NCBI GenBank assembly: GCA_030386875.1
Contig: CM059563.1
Span: 29,984,139 to 30,048,138 of the forward strand
Reading direction: 5' to 3'
From: Morinoia aosen
Lineage: Eukaryota; Arthropoda; Malacostraca; Amphipoda; Talitridae
DNA: 64,000 bases
In this document: one piece after another, positions 22,594-35,300 of the stretch
Layout of the letters: the number at the start of each line of letters is the position of its first letter
Position numbering within the stretch: the first letter of the stretch is position 1
Translations under genes and position numbers: made by a program
The notes under the pieces: model-generated
Database searches by the model: none
The model's input: only the letters and a program-made list of their open reading frames with translations
Told to the model about the DNA's origin: nothing

Positions 22594-23053
22594 CAGTCAT
22601 ACCTCACCTTACAAAAGACCCAACTGACGAATAATCCAAGTTACGAAACGCCTTGACATAAAATTTTCATCTCTGAATACGAAAAAAATTCAAGTTACGA
22701 AACGCAAAATCTCAAAAATTCAAATAATGCGTTCTCGGCTTTGCTGCGGCCCGAAACCCTCGAAACATAAATAAACTTGTAGCATCCTATTTTTTGTTTG
22801 GAAACTGGCACGATAGAGTTAATGGTGAATGATTTGTATTTCATTTATTTTAACAGTTGATAAATAATTTTCTTTACATATATAATCATACAAAATTGGT
22901 AAACTTTCATAATTTTTAAAGGGTTTAGAGGGGTAATATTGGAGGCCCTAAAACGAATCAGACATTTTACATGTAAAATGCGACTCTACTTACGAAAAAT
23001 TCACGTAACGAAATTACTGAAACGAATTAATTTCGTAAGTTGGGGTATGACTG
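22594..23053. mobile_element. Pogo/Tigger-like MITE
   Basis: CAGTCATACCTCACCTTAC at the left mirrors GTAAGTTGGGGTATGACTG at the right, with TA before the left end. The 460-bp interior is non-coding. The terminus resembles pogo-type Tc1/mariner elements. Confidence 0.6.
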
Positions 23054-24059
23054 TGCTACCATTAAGTTCCTAAATTAAAAAAACTCCTGAACAGAGAAAT
23101 CAGTGTGGTGCCACATATTGGACGCTAGGTCATTTTATCAGGAAACGTATTGGCCGAAGATCGTGGATATTTTTCAGTTCGAATATTGACATTAATAGAA
23201 GTTTTTGCTCTTGAACATACCTACGTGTTCTTTTTACTCCTAATATATATTATTCTGGAACTATAGCGCAATTTTTTGATGACCTCAAGTGGTTTGGAGT
23301 AATATTCATATTTGGGCTATTTAATGCATAAATTCCTAAATACTACATCTCTTTCATTTTTTCGGGAAAAAGTAACTGATGGCAGTACACAAAGCTGCTA
23401 ATTAGGTGTACATTTTGTAATTAATCATACGGAAATGTGTTCTTTAGATTTAGGAGTCTCTGTGTATTCCTCTAACATTGGTACAAATCATTGCATAAAT
23501 CGAGAAGTGCGTCAACCTCTACAGTAGAATTTCTTTCTTCAGTATATGAGGGTTCGAAAAACATTTTCAAAGTTCTGCATCAGCATAACTGTGATAATCT
23601 GCTCCTGAGCATTCACTCAACTGTTGTACTTAAGGGGGTGTTATAAAAGTTCTCTTAAGAGGGTATAATTCAAACGCGTGTTTATGGGCTATCATATACT
23701 CATATTTACAAAACAAATACAGTTTCAACTCGATTCACATTTGATATGAGAACACTAGCAATAGGAACACACTAAGATAAACATTCTTAATAAAGTTATT
23801 TTATTTATAAATTGGAAAACATAAGTGAATGACCTGCCGTCAAGTCTGTGCTCGCGGTAGCCACCGGAACATAAAATTTAATGCCATCCTGTAGATCGTT
23901 GAAAACTCCAATGAGAAAACATTTACTAGGACGTCTTTTTACATGTTATTTGTCGGCTTGCACAATACAGTACCCATAATTTTGAATTTAATAATAGTAC
24001 TTGCTAAATCGATTGATGAACTTTCGGAGTTTTTAACGCAAAAATTTTACCAAATCCTC

Positions 24060-24095
<36 letters not shown>

Positions 24096-24383
24096 TCTCT
24101 CTCTCTCTCTCGTAGTTCTACTCAAGCCGCGTGGAAGGAGAATGGCACAAGGAGATTAAAAAGTAAAATGAGTTCATATCCATTTAACGCTAAAGAAATG
24201 CCGCCTCATTGCGTAGGAAGCGATGAGGCCAAGCCCATAGATCTAACAAAAAAATCTCCATTATCGCTACTAACAGCAACCTAAATGCGCCACCATTACC
24301 AATATGAGAACAAGGTCCGTCCATCTACAAAAACATTCATCGTTTAATATCACGAAAAAATAGTACTATAACTTTAAATAAAA
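23054..24383. other. Intergenic stretch
   Basis: Nothing recognised except the CT dinucleotide repeat at about 24057-24111. Open stretches are short and low in complexity. Confidence 0.6.
24057..24111. repeat. (CT)n microsatellite
   Basis: About 26 CT units with one interruption (ccctct). Confidence 0.9.
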
Positions 24384-24435
24384 TTTTTAAAATGAAAAGG
24401 AGAACCAAGGCGTATATAAACATTTTTACTTGTAA

Positions 24436-24466
24436 ACGTTTCGGAAAATCTGGTTTCCATCATCAG
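24436..24466 (-). ncRNA. Hammerhead-like core, left PLE tail
   Basis: The minus strand reads CTGATGA, T, GGAAACCAGATTTTCC, GAAACG. Stem II pairs GGAAA with TTTCC. The boxes are intact and match the partner at 26520-26550. Confidence 0.48.
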
Positions 24467-24660
24467 TACTGAAAATGAAGTAACAGATAAAAAATGAAAT
24501 TAGATGTCTACTACAATAAGAGAACTTCTAGTAACCTCAATAAACATGAAAAATAAAATGCAAGTATAAACAAAAAAGGGGGCTGCTAAAAACTATAATC
24601 GCACACCTACACCCACACACACTCACACACCCACACGGACACTAAAAACTATAGGCATAC

Positions 24661-25213
24661 CTAAGCTGTTGGGGCAATGTGTAATTTTGCGGCACTTTGA
24701 TCATTATTCAATTTCGGTTTAACTGTATATATGAATAGTGATTCTAAAGCTCTCAGATCGTGTTCCCTATTAGTTGTAGCAAGAGTTGAAAAATTTGATG
24801 TTTTAAATGGATGGTCGCACTTAAAACAATGGTCTCGGATTGCAGACTGAGAAGGGCAGGCGTATGGACGACCTGTACGGTGAGATATACCTGAGTGTTG
24901 GCTGTGGCGAATAAACTGTTGGAGCATTGTGCTACCAACATACGATTGCATGCAACAATCACATTCATACAGATACACACAACCACTTCGCAGGCATTCA
25001 TTCACACGTTCCTTCCTATGAAAAAATGAGGCTATTTTAATATTGTTCCTATAAAATACACGGACGTCAATAGAGATAAAATATGTATGCACCAACGACA
25101 TGAGTTCTTTCTTCAGTTCAGTATTCAAATAGCCGAGGTAAGGTAAGTTGACAAATACTTTTTCTTTTTCTTTTGCAGCCGTCAGAGTTAAAGGAGGAGA
25201 AGAAAGTTTTTCG
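24661..25213 (-). pseudogene. Inverted duplicate of the PLE endonuclease end
   Basis: The minus strand encodes the same ~180 residues as the C-terminal half of 25216-26325, with a small insertion (KEKEKVFVN against KEEVFVN) and a few substitutions. The open frame survives, which argues for recent duplication, but it lacks the reverse transcriptase. Confidence 0.85.
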
Positions 25214-25215
25214 CT

Positions 25216-26325
25216 TTGAAAGACTCCTACTTCTTGTTCAACGATAAGGTTTATCAGCAAATTGACGGGTTGGCAATGGGCTCAAGCCTTTCGCCTTTAA
25301 TTGCGAATTCTTTTTTAGCTAGTCTGGAAAAAACTTTTTTAGAGCAATGCCCGCCTGAATTCAAGCCCAAATTCTACAGACGATATCTGGATGACACCTT
25401 TGCACTTTTTGATTCCCATGATCAGGCTGAGATGTTTTTTCATTACATTAATAATTTTCACTCTAATATCAAGTTCACAATGGAAATGGAGCACAATAAC
25501 CAATTACCTTTTTTAGACGTGTTAATTCGAAAAAATAATTCTACGTTGCTAACATCGGTTTACAGAAAACCCACATTTACGGGCCTTGCAACGAATTATT
25601 TTAGTTGTATTTACAAGGGATACGTGAAATCATGTGTTAATACGCTCTTGCGCAGAGCATATAATATTTCTAGCTCGTATCAAATTTTTCATGAAGAGGT
25701 TGAATTCTTGCGCCGAATGTTTCTTAAAAACAAATACCCAATTCACCTGATTAATAGGATTGTAAAAACATTTTTAGATAAAAAACTTTCTTCTCCTCCT
25801 TTAACTCTGACGGCTGCAAAAGAAGAAGTATTTGTCAACTTACCTTACCTCGGCTATTTGAATACTGAACTGAAGAAAGAACTCATGTCGTTGGTGCATA
25901 CATATTTTATCTCTATTGACGTCCGTGTATTTTATAGGAACAATTTTAAAATAGCCTCATTTTTTCATAGGAAGGAACGTGTGAATGAATGCCTGCGAAG
26001 TGGTTGTGTGTATCTGTATGAATGTGATTGTTGCATGCAATCGTATGTTGGTAGCACAATGCTCCAACAGTTTATTCGCCACAGCCAACACTCAGGTATA
26101 TCTCACCGTACAGGTCGTCCATACGCCTGCCCTTCTCAGTCTGCAATCCGAGACCATTGTTTTAAGTGCGACCATCCATTTAAAACATCAAATTTTTCAA
26201 CTCTTGCTACAACTAATAGGGAACACGATCTGAGAGTTTTAGAATCACTATTCATATATACAGTTAAACCGAAATTGAATAATGATCAAAGTGCCGCAAA
26301 ATTACACATTGCCCCAACAGCTTAG
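25216..26325 (+). CDS. PLE reverse transcriptase/GIY-YIG endonuclease (5' truncated)
   Basis: An uninterrupted 369-codon reading. In order: the GLAMGSSLSPLIANSF box (RT motif B), YRRYLDDTF with the catalytic aspartate pair at about residues 56-63, LPFLDVLIRK, VYRKPTFTG, a long linker/thumb region, then a GIY-YIG-type domain VYLYECDCCMQSYVGST at about residues 264-280 with downstream RHSQHSG and an acidic ESLFIYTVKPKLNN tail. The Cys-Cys before the YVG and the conserved Glu are typical of PLE nucleases. The N-terminal part with the first catalytic Asp is absent, so the enzyme is probably inactive although the frame is intact. The start Met is the first in frame after the inversion junction and need not be native. 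Confidence 0.85.
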   Translation: MKDSYFLFNDKVYQQIDGLAMGSSLSPLIANSFLASLEKTFLEQCPPEFKPKFYRRYLDDTFALFDSHDQAEMFFHYINNFHSNIKFTMEMEHNNQLPFLDVLIRKNNSTLLTSVYRKPTFTGLATNYFSCIYKGYVKSCVNTLLRRAYNISSSYQIFHEEVEFLRRMFLKNKYPIHLINRIVKTFLDKKLSSPPLTLTAAKEEVFVNLPYLGYLNTELKKELMSLVHTYFISIDVRVFYRNNFKIASFFHRKERVNECLRSGCVYLYECDCCMQSYVGSTMLQQFIRHSQHSGISHRTGRPYACPSQSAIRDHCFKCDHPFKTSNFSTLATTNREHDLRVLESLFIYTVKPKLNNDQSAAKLHIAPTA

Positions 26326-26519
26326 GTATGCCTATAGTTTTTAGTGTCCGTGTGGGTGTGTGAGTGTGTGTGGGTGTAGGTGTGCGATTATAGTTTTTAG
26401 CAGCCCCCTTTTTTGTTTATACTTGCATTTTATTTTTCATGTTTATTGAGGTTACTAGAAGTTCTCTTATTGTAGTAGACATCTAATTTCATTTTTTATC
26501 TGTTACTTCATTTTCAGTA

Positions 26520-26550
26520 CTGATGATGGAAACCAGATTTTCCGAAACGT
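26520..26550 (+). ncRNA. Hammerhead-like core, right PLE tail
   Basis: CTGATGA, T, GGAAACCAGATTTTCC, GAAACGT. The stem II sequence differs from the other PLE families in the window while pairing is kept. Confidence 0.48.
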
Positions 26551-26604
26551 TTACAAGTAAATATGTTTATTTACGCCTTGGTTCTCCTTTTCATTTTAAA
26601 AATA

Positions 26605-29600
26605 AGATTTCCGAAAAATCGACCTATCAGCTCAATAACTTTAAATACTTATGTCTAAATATGTAGTTTGAAAATTATTATTTCATAACTGATATTTCAC
26701 ACAGCCTTTATCTACACATTAAAATTTTCTCCTAAAAATACCTGTAAGTTTAGCAGTTCTATCATTGATATGTATTGCTGACGTGTCTGCTCATTTAATA
26801 ATATTAATTCTTGGAGCCCAAGCTTACCGTCAACAAAATTAAGTGTCCCAAATGTTCTCTTCTTGATTTTTTATTAATAGAACTAAGTCACCTGATGTGT
26901 AAATTTGTCCCTTGTGGTACGAAATTTATGTTTTTGAACTGGGAGTAAGACGAGATTACTAAAGCATATCATAGCTGAGGAACTAAGTTCATACTGAGCG
27001 AGTGAATGGAAGCTCTACGCGCAATTAATGAATCAAGTCTCATTACCTGGCTCGCATGAGCATCGAGAACCGAGTGTGTAGGTGATGAAGTGCAAATAAT
27101 AAATCCAACTTCATGACTATTGTATAAAGTGATTATCAATTGTTAGTTACTGATCCTAAGAACTCGAGCAATGTACCATAAAAATATTATAATCTGTGCA
27201 AAGTTTCGTTGAGCTACGTATAATCCAAAGAAATTTTTCTGGGTATTTTAGCGTGACATTCATTAGTAGTAATAACAATAAACAAATAATTTTCATTGAA
27301 CTTTGATTAAAATTTTCGGATTTAGTTGAGTATAAAATAACGAGTTACTGCAAATGTAATTTAAGATTTAAAAGAAAGCCAATCAAGAAACTTGTGTGAA
27401 CAATGGGTTAACAATTTTCAAGTTTCATGACGCTCTAACACGTTTTTTAACGCTAAAAGGATTATTTGCATATTAACATCTTTGCTAAAGTAAAAGGTGA
27501 TTAAAATCACTAAAATTACTCAAGTAGAAAAAGGAATAAATACATAACCCATTTAAAATCTTAAACACTTAAATTACTTAAATGATTCAACGAAGCATTT
27601 AAAATCTACGAAACTAACCTAAACTTGGAAGCAACAATTCTGTCGCAGTGGTACGCTCAAGTATTCAAGCAGGCTGACTATGAAGGAGACTGAAATGTAG
27701 GAATTCAAATTTTTAACGCTAGATGAAATTTCATAAACTCTCTGAAAGACAGTCCGTAAAAAAATAAAAAACACACTGTGGTGAAGGAAACGTTCCAACT
27801 TCGTCATTCGAGATACTTGATTTTTTAAATTACTGAACTCCCTTATAGATATAATTCGTTGAATTTGTTTGCTTCAAAATGCGTTAATTAGCACTTATTC
27901 ATACGTCATGGTAGCTGAATTCTTTGATCCCAGAATGTTGCGTTTTGTTTGAATGAATCGCTGCAAGGAAAGAATACCTTGAAAATTATTGATGACTTTC
28001 TGTAATATGTCTCCCGTGACAGCACGCTCAAATGATTTCTGTTATCATTGGCTAGAGCAATCCATTTCAGTCTCTAGTCACGACAAGTTAGGTAGTTTTT
28101 TCGGCAAGTCCATATGCATCTTTTTATAAAAAGAGTTAAAAATATCAACTCTTCGTTTTTTTAGCCAGGTATACAGGTAGCGAAAAGCAGTTCATTGGTA
28201 CATTGTCAAAATAGTTTTATCGGAGAAATTTTGTTGTTCGAAATCAAGAAATTTTACGAAAATTTGGAGTAAACTCAACAAGTGCAGTAGAACTAAGGAT
28301 CAGTTTCAGCACTCTGATTTGGCAGGCCCAACATAATTAATAACCAACTTGACGATCCATCAACAGAGGTACCAACAAGCGAACATCAGAAAGAGATGAA
28401 TTCATTGTCAACTCAGAATAGGATTCTTGCTTACTCACAGAAGAAACACTACCTGCTCATGTGCATTCAAATGCCGAACTTAAAAGTAAATCTAAATATT
28501 GAGCTAACTTAAGAACAACTACGTGGAACTTTATACATTACTTGTTTAACCTTCAAAGCGCTATTTTCGTCTAGCTGAAGTATAAGGACAGCAAAAAACT
28601 AAAAAAAAAAAGGCGTAATAGATGAAGTTATTTGTATTTAAGCTACTTAAGATATGGCTAAACTGCAAGCGTAATTTGCAGGTCACTCAAGAGGGTTTAC
28701 ATTTCACTATATGCTACGTTCACTTGTTAATTTCAGATCATTCTACTGAAGAAAACTATATTTTGCACAATTGAAGTAGTATGGACACCCACAGTAGAAA
28801 AAGTTGCGAAATAGTAATTATTTAGAGTATTCAAGATTATTATCTTTGCCTTCGAGTCAACAAGTTTAAATAATTAGATTACATCAACACGAAACCATTG
28901 CTCTCGAGTTGTAATAAAAAATCGTTCAAAATTACTAAGCGATTTCTTAAACATTTTAGGGAATACATGTCTTTCTTATTTCCTATATTTGTTCATTATT
29001 TTTCAGAGAATATCACTCATAGCTGGAGGTAACTAAATTTATGTTGAGAACATATTTTAGAGCAATATTATCGATCTATTTATTATCTCTAAAATATAAA
29101 ACCCCGGGTGGCTCCAGAGTGAGGTTTGACGCCGTTTATGTGTCATTCATTAAATGAAGTAAGTTGCATCAGTATGTATGTTAATTTCTGGAAATAATTT
29201 ACGCTCATATAATACTGAAGTTTTCTCACCTTTTGGGTTTTGGGCATGGTACAATTGATGTAACCGAACTTAATGATCCCGAAGTAGATGGAAGGGGGGG
29301 GGGGTGCCGACACGAATTACATGACGTTCAAATGAGCGATGTCACAAACTTCTGGACTGAAGAGGAAGAGAACATCAGATGCGCTGAACAAGTTTTGAAG
29401 AAGCAGTCGTACATAATCTGCTTGAGATCATTCACTCCGCGTTAGATCTTGTGCTCAAGACCTGTAGAAACTGTAGAAAAGAAGGCGTTAAATTCCATTC
29501 TAAGTGAAACAAAAACTACTTGCACGACAATATTCTAATACAACGGTAAGAAAATTATAAATAAACTCGTATTGATCTTATTGGTATATGATAAAAACAT

Positions 29601-32265
29601 GATCAATGTGAATCCTGTGGAAGCTAAAGCTCTCGTAGGAAGACAGTTACATGCATCAACCAACGCATATTTTGGCATAAAAACTCATTTTAAATGTTCG
29701 CAGATGCTAGTCAACATCATTACGTATGAGATATGTGGATTTATACTCGAAAAATTTAAAAGATTTATTCAGATTTAACAGATAGACTAAAAAAAATTTA
29801 GTAACCTAATTACCCGATGTGAATATGTTTTACTTCACATTAAAATGAGTGAAAATATTTTTCTAATTTATTTGCTTAATGCGTACAACTAAATCTAAGA
29901 TGTATAGCCGAAATAACTGAGCTCAAATGAATTGAGTAAATATTTATGAGTTTTGAGGCTTAAATTTAGTTAGGAAATGTTAAAATTGTTTTACTTGTAC
30001 CATGGCATCACCTACTTTGACAAACCATCGGGTTGTTATTAGTGGAGGCATTTATCGTTAAAAACGAAATAGGAAAAACCAGCGGCAATGGTAATTGTGA
30101 GATCCTCACCGCACAGCTTTTAATGATGCCATATTTTGATAGACGTTTGACATTCTTTACATAAATTGCTTTATAAATATGAAAAACCGTAAAAAAACTT
30201 TACTACTTCCAATTTTAAAATTTTCCTCCTCACGCCATTTGAAATATTTTTCACATTAGTACAGTCAAATACGGCGTCATAACACCCATAAGTATGACTC
30301 ATGATCAGAGATGCTAACAAGCATTCCTCCAATAAGTGTATACTTAATAAACAAAATGCGGACCAAATAGCATACTCCGCGCAGAAGCTCTCATGGATCA
30401 ATAATTCAAAATAGTGTAAATTGAAATACTCAAGTTAATTACTCTCCGAACCAAAATGCTAACCCACGTATCAAATCTCTGAAATAAATCGGACGTTGGT
30501 CATCCTACTCGTAAATAGGTTATCGCACGCGAAGTGCTTAGGGGAAGGTAGATAAAACATTCAGAAGTAATAAAAAGCTACTTGCTTTAACCCTAAGTAC
30601 GGAACTTTTTCCGAGTGCAACGATGATTTTTGGTTTTTGTTTCAGAGACTCCTGTGTCTGACAAATATTCTATTCTGCTGCTGTTACCTAAGTGTTCATT
30701 ACAACATCAACATGATTACTAGTTTTGTAAAAAAGAGCTTTCTTTACGTTTTGTAGAACTTCTGAGGTAAAATATCCCATTTTGTACTGATGTAATAAAA
30801 TCAATTGATATTGTTTACAATATAACAATACTGTTATTGTTTACACTTTATATCAATCAATGGGCATGAATTTTGTTTACCATATTGTCTAGAAAGGACG
30901 AGGGTAAAGAATAAATACAAAGGCGTACATGATGGGTCTTAACCCGTCTCCACATGGTCGATCTACCAAGAAGTTTGAAGAAAATGGATCAACTGTGCAA
31001 CTTACTGTACGTTCATTAATCATGTTAGAAGTTTCATTGGGGGTTCATTGTAAAGAGAGAGAGTTGCTCTTTCTGTCAGTGGGGGAAAAAAATGCTGCTA
31101 CCCCAGGGAAAATCTACGAAATTTGAGTTTTTATTTCGGTAAAATACAAAAAACAGAAATCAGAAAATCACTGGCCATTTTTTATTTATTGCACTTTTAT
31201 GTTTTTTTAGGATGCATTTTCATAGAGTCTGAGTTGCTGAATCTTGTGATATGTGAATTTTTTTTCAGGTCCAATAGTTCCGGAGTTATGTGCACTATAT
31301 GTAAAACACAGTTTTTATTTTATAGTTCATTTTGTATATAGGCTGTTATCAAGCAGTTTCATTGTTTGTAAAGAGTTTGATATGCATAAAGCTTCTCCTC
31401 CCGAATACAATGGCGGTGTTATTTTTTGCGTAGGAGTAAATCTGTGGATTTGGACTCCCATTTTTGGAACAAAAAACATTAGAAAATAAAAATGATAGCG
31501 ACCTTCTTAGAGGAAGAGTGTGTGCTGGTATGCCTCAGCTACACTGCTGGCCTTCTAAGAGGCTGTGCAGCGCCGGTAGCTACACTCCAGACTGAGCAGA
31601 AGAATTCATACAGATTTGAGCTTGTTACCTCTCCTTCCCTATTCCCCCCACCTAATTTTACCTTACACCAACGAATAGCGCTCAACGAGACGCTTAAGAC
31701 CATATATGGCAACCCTAGGTTTGCTGATGTGAAACATGTACTAGCTTTGCCGACCTTCTAAGAGTCCAGGACGTGGCGACGGGTTAATGAATTAAATATT
31801 CGTAGAATAATTAAAAATGCAATATTTTATATATAACAACCTAATGCTTGTTCAGCAAACCACCCATAGCCCATGATAATGGAAGGAAACAATACGAGTT
31901 TATTTAACAATAATGATGAAATTATTCTTTGCAATGTGCATGCATATAATTTCACTTTCATGATCAGCAATCAAGATCCAAATTCTTGCATATTTTGTGG
32001 AACAATAGTCGTGCATTTGCCGTGAATCGAAATCTTATCATTCCACCATTCAATCTCTTAAAAAAAAAGATACCTATGTATTGCACTCTGACAACAATCC
32101 CAATAAACACAGAGAATTAGCGTGAGCTCATGCTAAGTTCATCTTAATTCGTAATGGTTTTTTTAAAAAGTAATAAGTATCAGTTTTTGTAGAGCATCGA
32201 ATTAGTTTTTTCAGCATCGTATCAGTTTTATCAGCATCGTAAAAAGTGTCAGTTCGTATACTCAC
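26605..32265. other. Gene-poor stretch, possible SLC6 3' exon not found
   Basis: AT-rich with no recognised protein family, RNA gene or clear transposon. A G run occurs at about 29294-29303. The SLC6 exon ending at 32266 has a donor, so at least one further minus-strand coding exon should lie here or be missing; none could be recognised by similarity. Short open stretches near 29233, 30929 and 31492 show no family motifs. Confidence 0.55.
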
Positions 32266-32377
32266 CGAAGGAGGTGACCTTGAGGAGCGGCTTAGCGCCG
32301 AAGCTCTCATTGGGTCTGATGCACGCCTCTGGAGGGGGGCACCACGTCGACAGAGGCCGGCAGAGCTTTCTGATGCG
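32266..32377 (-). CDS. SLC6 exon: cytoplasmic C-terminal tail (not last)
   Basis: Encodes [20 protein letters not shown], then [17 protein letters not shown], joining in frame after GSLLE. The R-[ILF]-[KR]-x-x-x-x-P-x-x-x-W-x-P pattern is the usual start of the SLC6 tail. The exon ends one base into a codon at a gtgagt donor, so the coding sequence continues. A TTAA MITE ends 36 bp upstream in the transcript sense. Confidence 0.82.
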
Positions 32378-35300
32378 CTGCTCACGTACAAACGATTTTT
32401 AAACAATTTTAACACGTTCACTACGTATTGGCACATATCTGTATCAACTGGTAAATGGCTCATATACGCACAGTAACAATGGCTACACTTTCACTGATTT
32501 CACTACCTTTTTTTTAAATTTTACTATGGCGTACAAGTTAAAATGTGATCGTGCAGTTATATCTTTCCTGCTTGTTAGAAAGGATAAGAATGTAATCATG
32601 CAGTTAAGATGGGTTTTCAGATTTGATTCTTTCAACCTAACCAAACCGACCGTAACAACCGCGGAAACGTGTTAAACAATTTATTTACCACAAGCGATAC
32701 AATAGTAGATTGTTTCTTAAGTAGATGGAACAATTCCAATGGTCAGATTTGTATATAGCTACTTGTGGACTATTTAAGCCCTGTATTGACCACCGTCCAT
32801 TCTGTAGGGCATGAGGAAATCACTCATCGTTCTTATTTCCTGAATGCTTCGATGAAAATTTTACATTCTACTGGGTTTTCATTTGTGATAATTCAAGAGA
32901 AATAACCTTAATATTTTGTTCAAGAGCCCAAAAATTTGATCATTATCGGGTTAATACCACAGGAGAATATCGGCGAACACAGAATGCGGCCGGCAAAATG
33001 CCGACGTTTGGGTGATCTACTGAGCACTCTGCACAACTTTAGCGACTTAATTACTTCAAGAGTTCCTCCGAGTTTCTTTTCTAGGCTTTGTTTGATACTT
33101 GACTCGAATATTTTTTTCAAAATAGCTCGCTAGAATTTCAACACAAAATATTGAACAAAATTTGATTCGTCTCTCGATTAAAACCTCAATTTAAACTGTA
33201 CATTACAAGTATAAAATCAGGAAGTAGCTACTTGACCCAAAATTTCTTCATCCTTCTATGGAGATACAACAATTAGCGCTTCCTGGAAGAAGATGTGGGT
33301 AGGTCTTCTTCCTGAAGTTTTGGTAGGTCTGTTTTTCATTGTAGGAATTGTATTCTGTTTTGTTAGGGATAATTTTTTCGATTCACTGCTATCCTTTCTT
33401 CCAAAAAGTGAAAAAATTCTAGAACTTTATCTCGTACCGTTAACCTACTTCTATCTCACAACTTTACCTAATCTTTGAAATTGACTGTAATAAGGGCAAA
33501 CTTTTACCCAAATGCCTTTGTCTTGCAGGCACAAAATACTTCAGAGCTCACCTCCAGTAAAGACCCGGTCTCGCGGTACACCTGAATGACGGCTATGATG
33601 GGGATGAGCGCCACAGAAGAAAAAGACAAGACCCATCCCACGATCCTGGCCCACCGCGGGAAGTGGTAGTCGCCGTATGAAGGCGGCTCGTAAAACAGGA
33701 ACGTGCCGGCCAGGATGCTCTGCAACAAGGCGACGATTTTTGGTTACCTTTCATACAAAAAAAATCTTTTGGTCTTTTAGTCACCTGTGAGCCATACAAA
33801 ATCAATGCAATTTTGTATCCAGGTTACTGAAAAAGTGTATGGCATTCAAATCCAGAATGTTAGCATGGCAAATAAAATCATTTTCGAATCAAATCTAATG
33901 GCTTGTGATTAATGGATAATAGTAAACAAATAAAGCTTGGCAATACTATTAACATGACTTGTCATTTATCCGAATAGAGTACCAGTTCTGCTTTAAAGTT
34001 GGGTAGAATTCTTCATTGCTTCAATAAATTTTTCGTTTTCTTGAACATTTTTTTTGAACGATTGCTCTGATTCTCAATTCTGATCAAAATATTTACTTTG
34101 AAATTTCTCAATAGGGATGTATTAAATTTTATAATGAAAATGTACTTCATGCTATTCATTTAGTAACAACAAGGGTATTCTAAATTAAACATAACCTAGC
34201 AAACGTATACGAGATTGTTTACGTTAATAAACACCAGATATGAAATCAGTGCACAACTCAAGATTATTATTATTTTTAGTTAGTCTAAGCCTCCCTATCT
34301 GCAACAAAGGCTATCCAAAGAGAGGAAGGAAGAAGGCACCATTTAGAATGGAGTTAATAAAACGCGGAATCTATGCAGAAAGGGCACAGAAACAGAAAGC
34401 TAAGAAAGAAGATCATGAAACAAGAAAAAGTTGAAGAAGGAAGTAGTAGCCTAGGTGCTGAAAAACAGGACAGCAGTGAACTGAACAAATATGGTCCGTA
34501 ACAAAACAAAAACCTATTCTATTTTAACAAAAAGAAAGCCTATCTAACCTTTAGCTCGGGCCCTTACGAAGTCTTCCTGGGAGCGCTAATCCCCATAGAT
34601 ACAATAGTTGTATCCCCTTTAGGGGTGCACAACTCAAGTAATTAACGAGCTGGACCTGAATAGAAGTACTACAGTTTTTTCGGAAACTACAACAGTTTTA
34701 TACGCAACTATACTTGGACTCGTACGACAAGTATGACTCACCAACACCATGAGCGGCATGCCAAACTTCCAGACGTACCGCCAGAAGACCCGAGGGTAAG
34801 GGTATTTGCCCAACATCAGCTTTATGTCCTCCAGGAAATTATCCACTCCGTAGATCCACGTCACGACCAACACCTGGTAAATATTGACAATGAGAAGTAG
34901 AATACCACGAATGTTACGGCGGCTGGCAGAAATCTGTGCTCCAGCTCCCATAATTAACATGATTACATGAATTCATGGTAGTGGGATCAAAAGGAAAAGG
35001 ATTATCTGAAAAGTGACAATGTTCACGTTTGGGGGTGAATTAAATATTTCAATAACTTCATACACCGTGAGTTCTCAGCATCATGTTTCGAAAATTAGCT
35101 ATTAATATGTTCAGCTCACGCAAGTTCAGTTATGTTGCGCAGTAAGAGTATTCTTATTCACCACCTAAATTATTCTAATAATAAACAAATTAATGCACAT
35201 CGGTAAGTTTGTTCTCCCCACACACGATTATAGACGTTATACCCGAAAACTCCTCAAAATTCAGTTCAGGAAGTTTTTATTTCTTAGCTCGTAAATGCAA

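Larger units (their letters stand above)
24384..26604 (+). mobile_element. Penelope-like element with inverted tail
   Basis: Right arm 25783-26604 is repeated in reverse complement at 24384-25213, with only a few differences. Between the arms is the reverse transcriptase coding region. PLEs typically carry terminal repeats that are partly inverted at the 5' side, and they encode a reverse transcriptase plus a GIY-YIG nuclease; both features are present. The junction near 25213 truncates the protein. The hammerhead-like block is present near both outer ends. It lies between the galactosyltransferase and SLC6 genes. Confidence 0.88.

Noticed and set aside
31492..31761. Candidate last exon of the SLC6 gene or an independent gene
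   Set aside because: The frame is on the plus strand and carries no recognisable motif.
33293..33478. Hydrophobic 61-codon frame on the plus strand
   Set aside because: It lies in an SLC6 intron opposite the gene and has no family motif.
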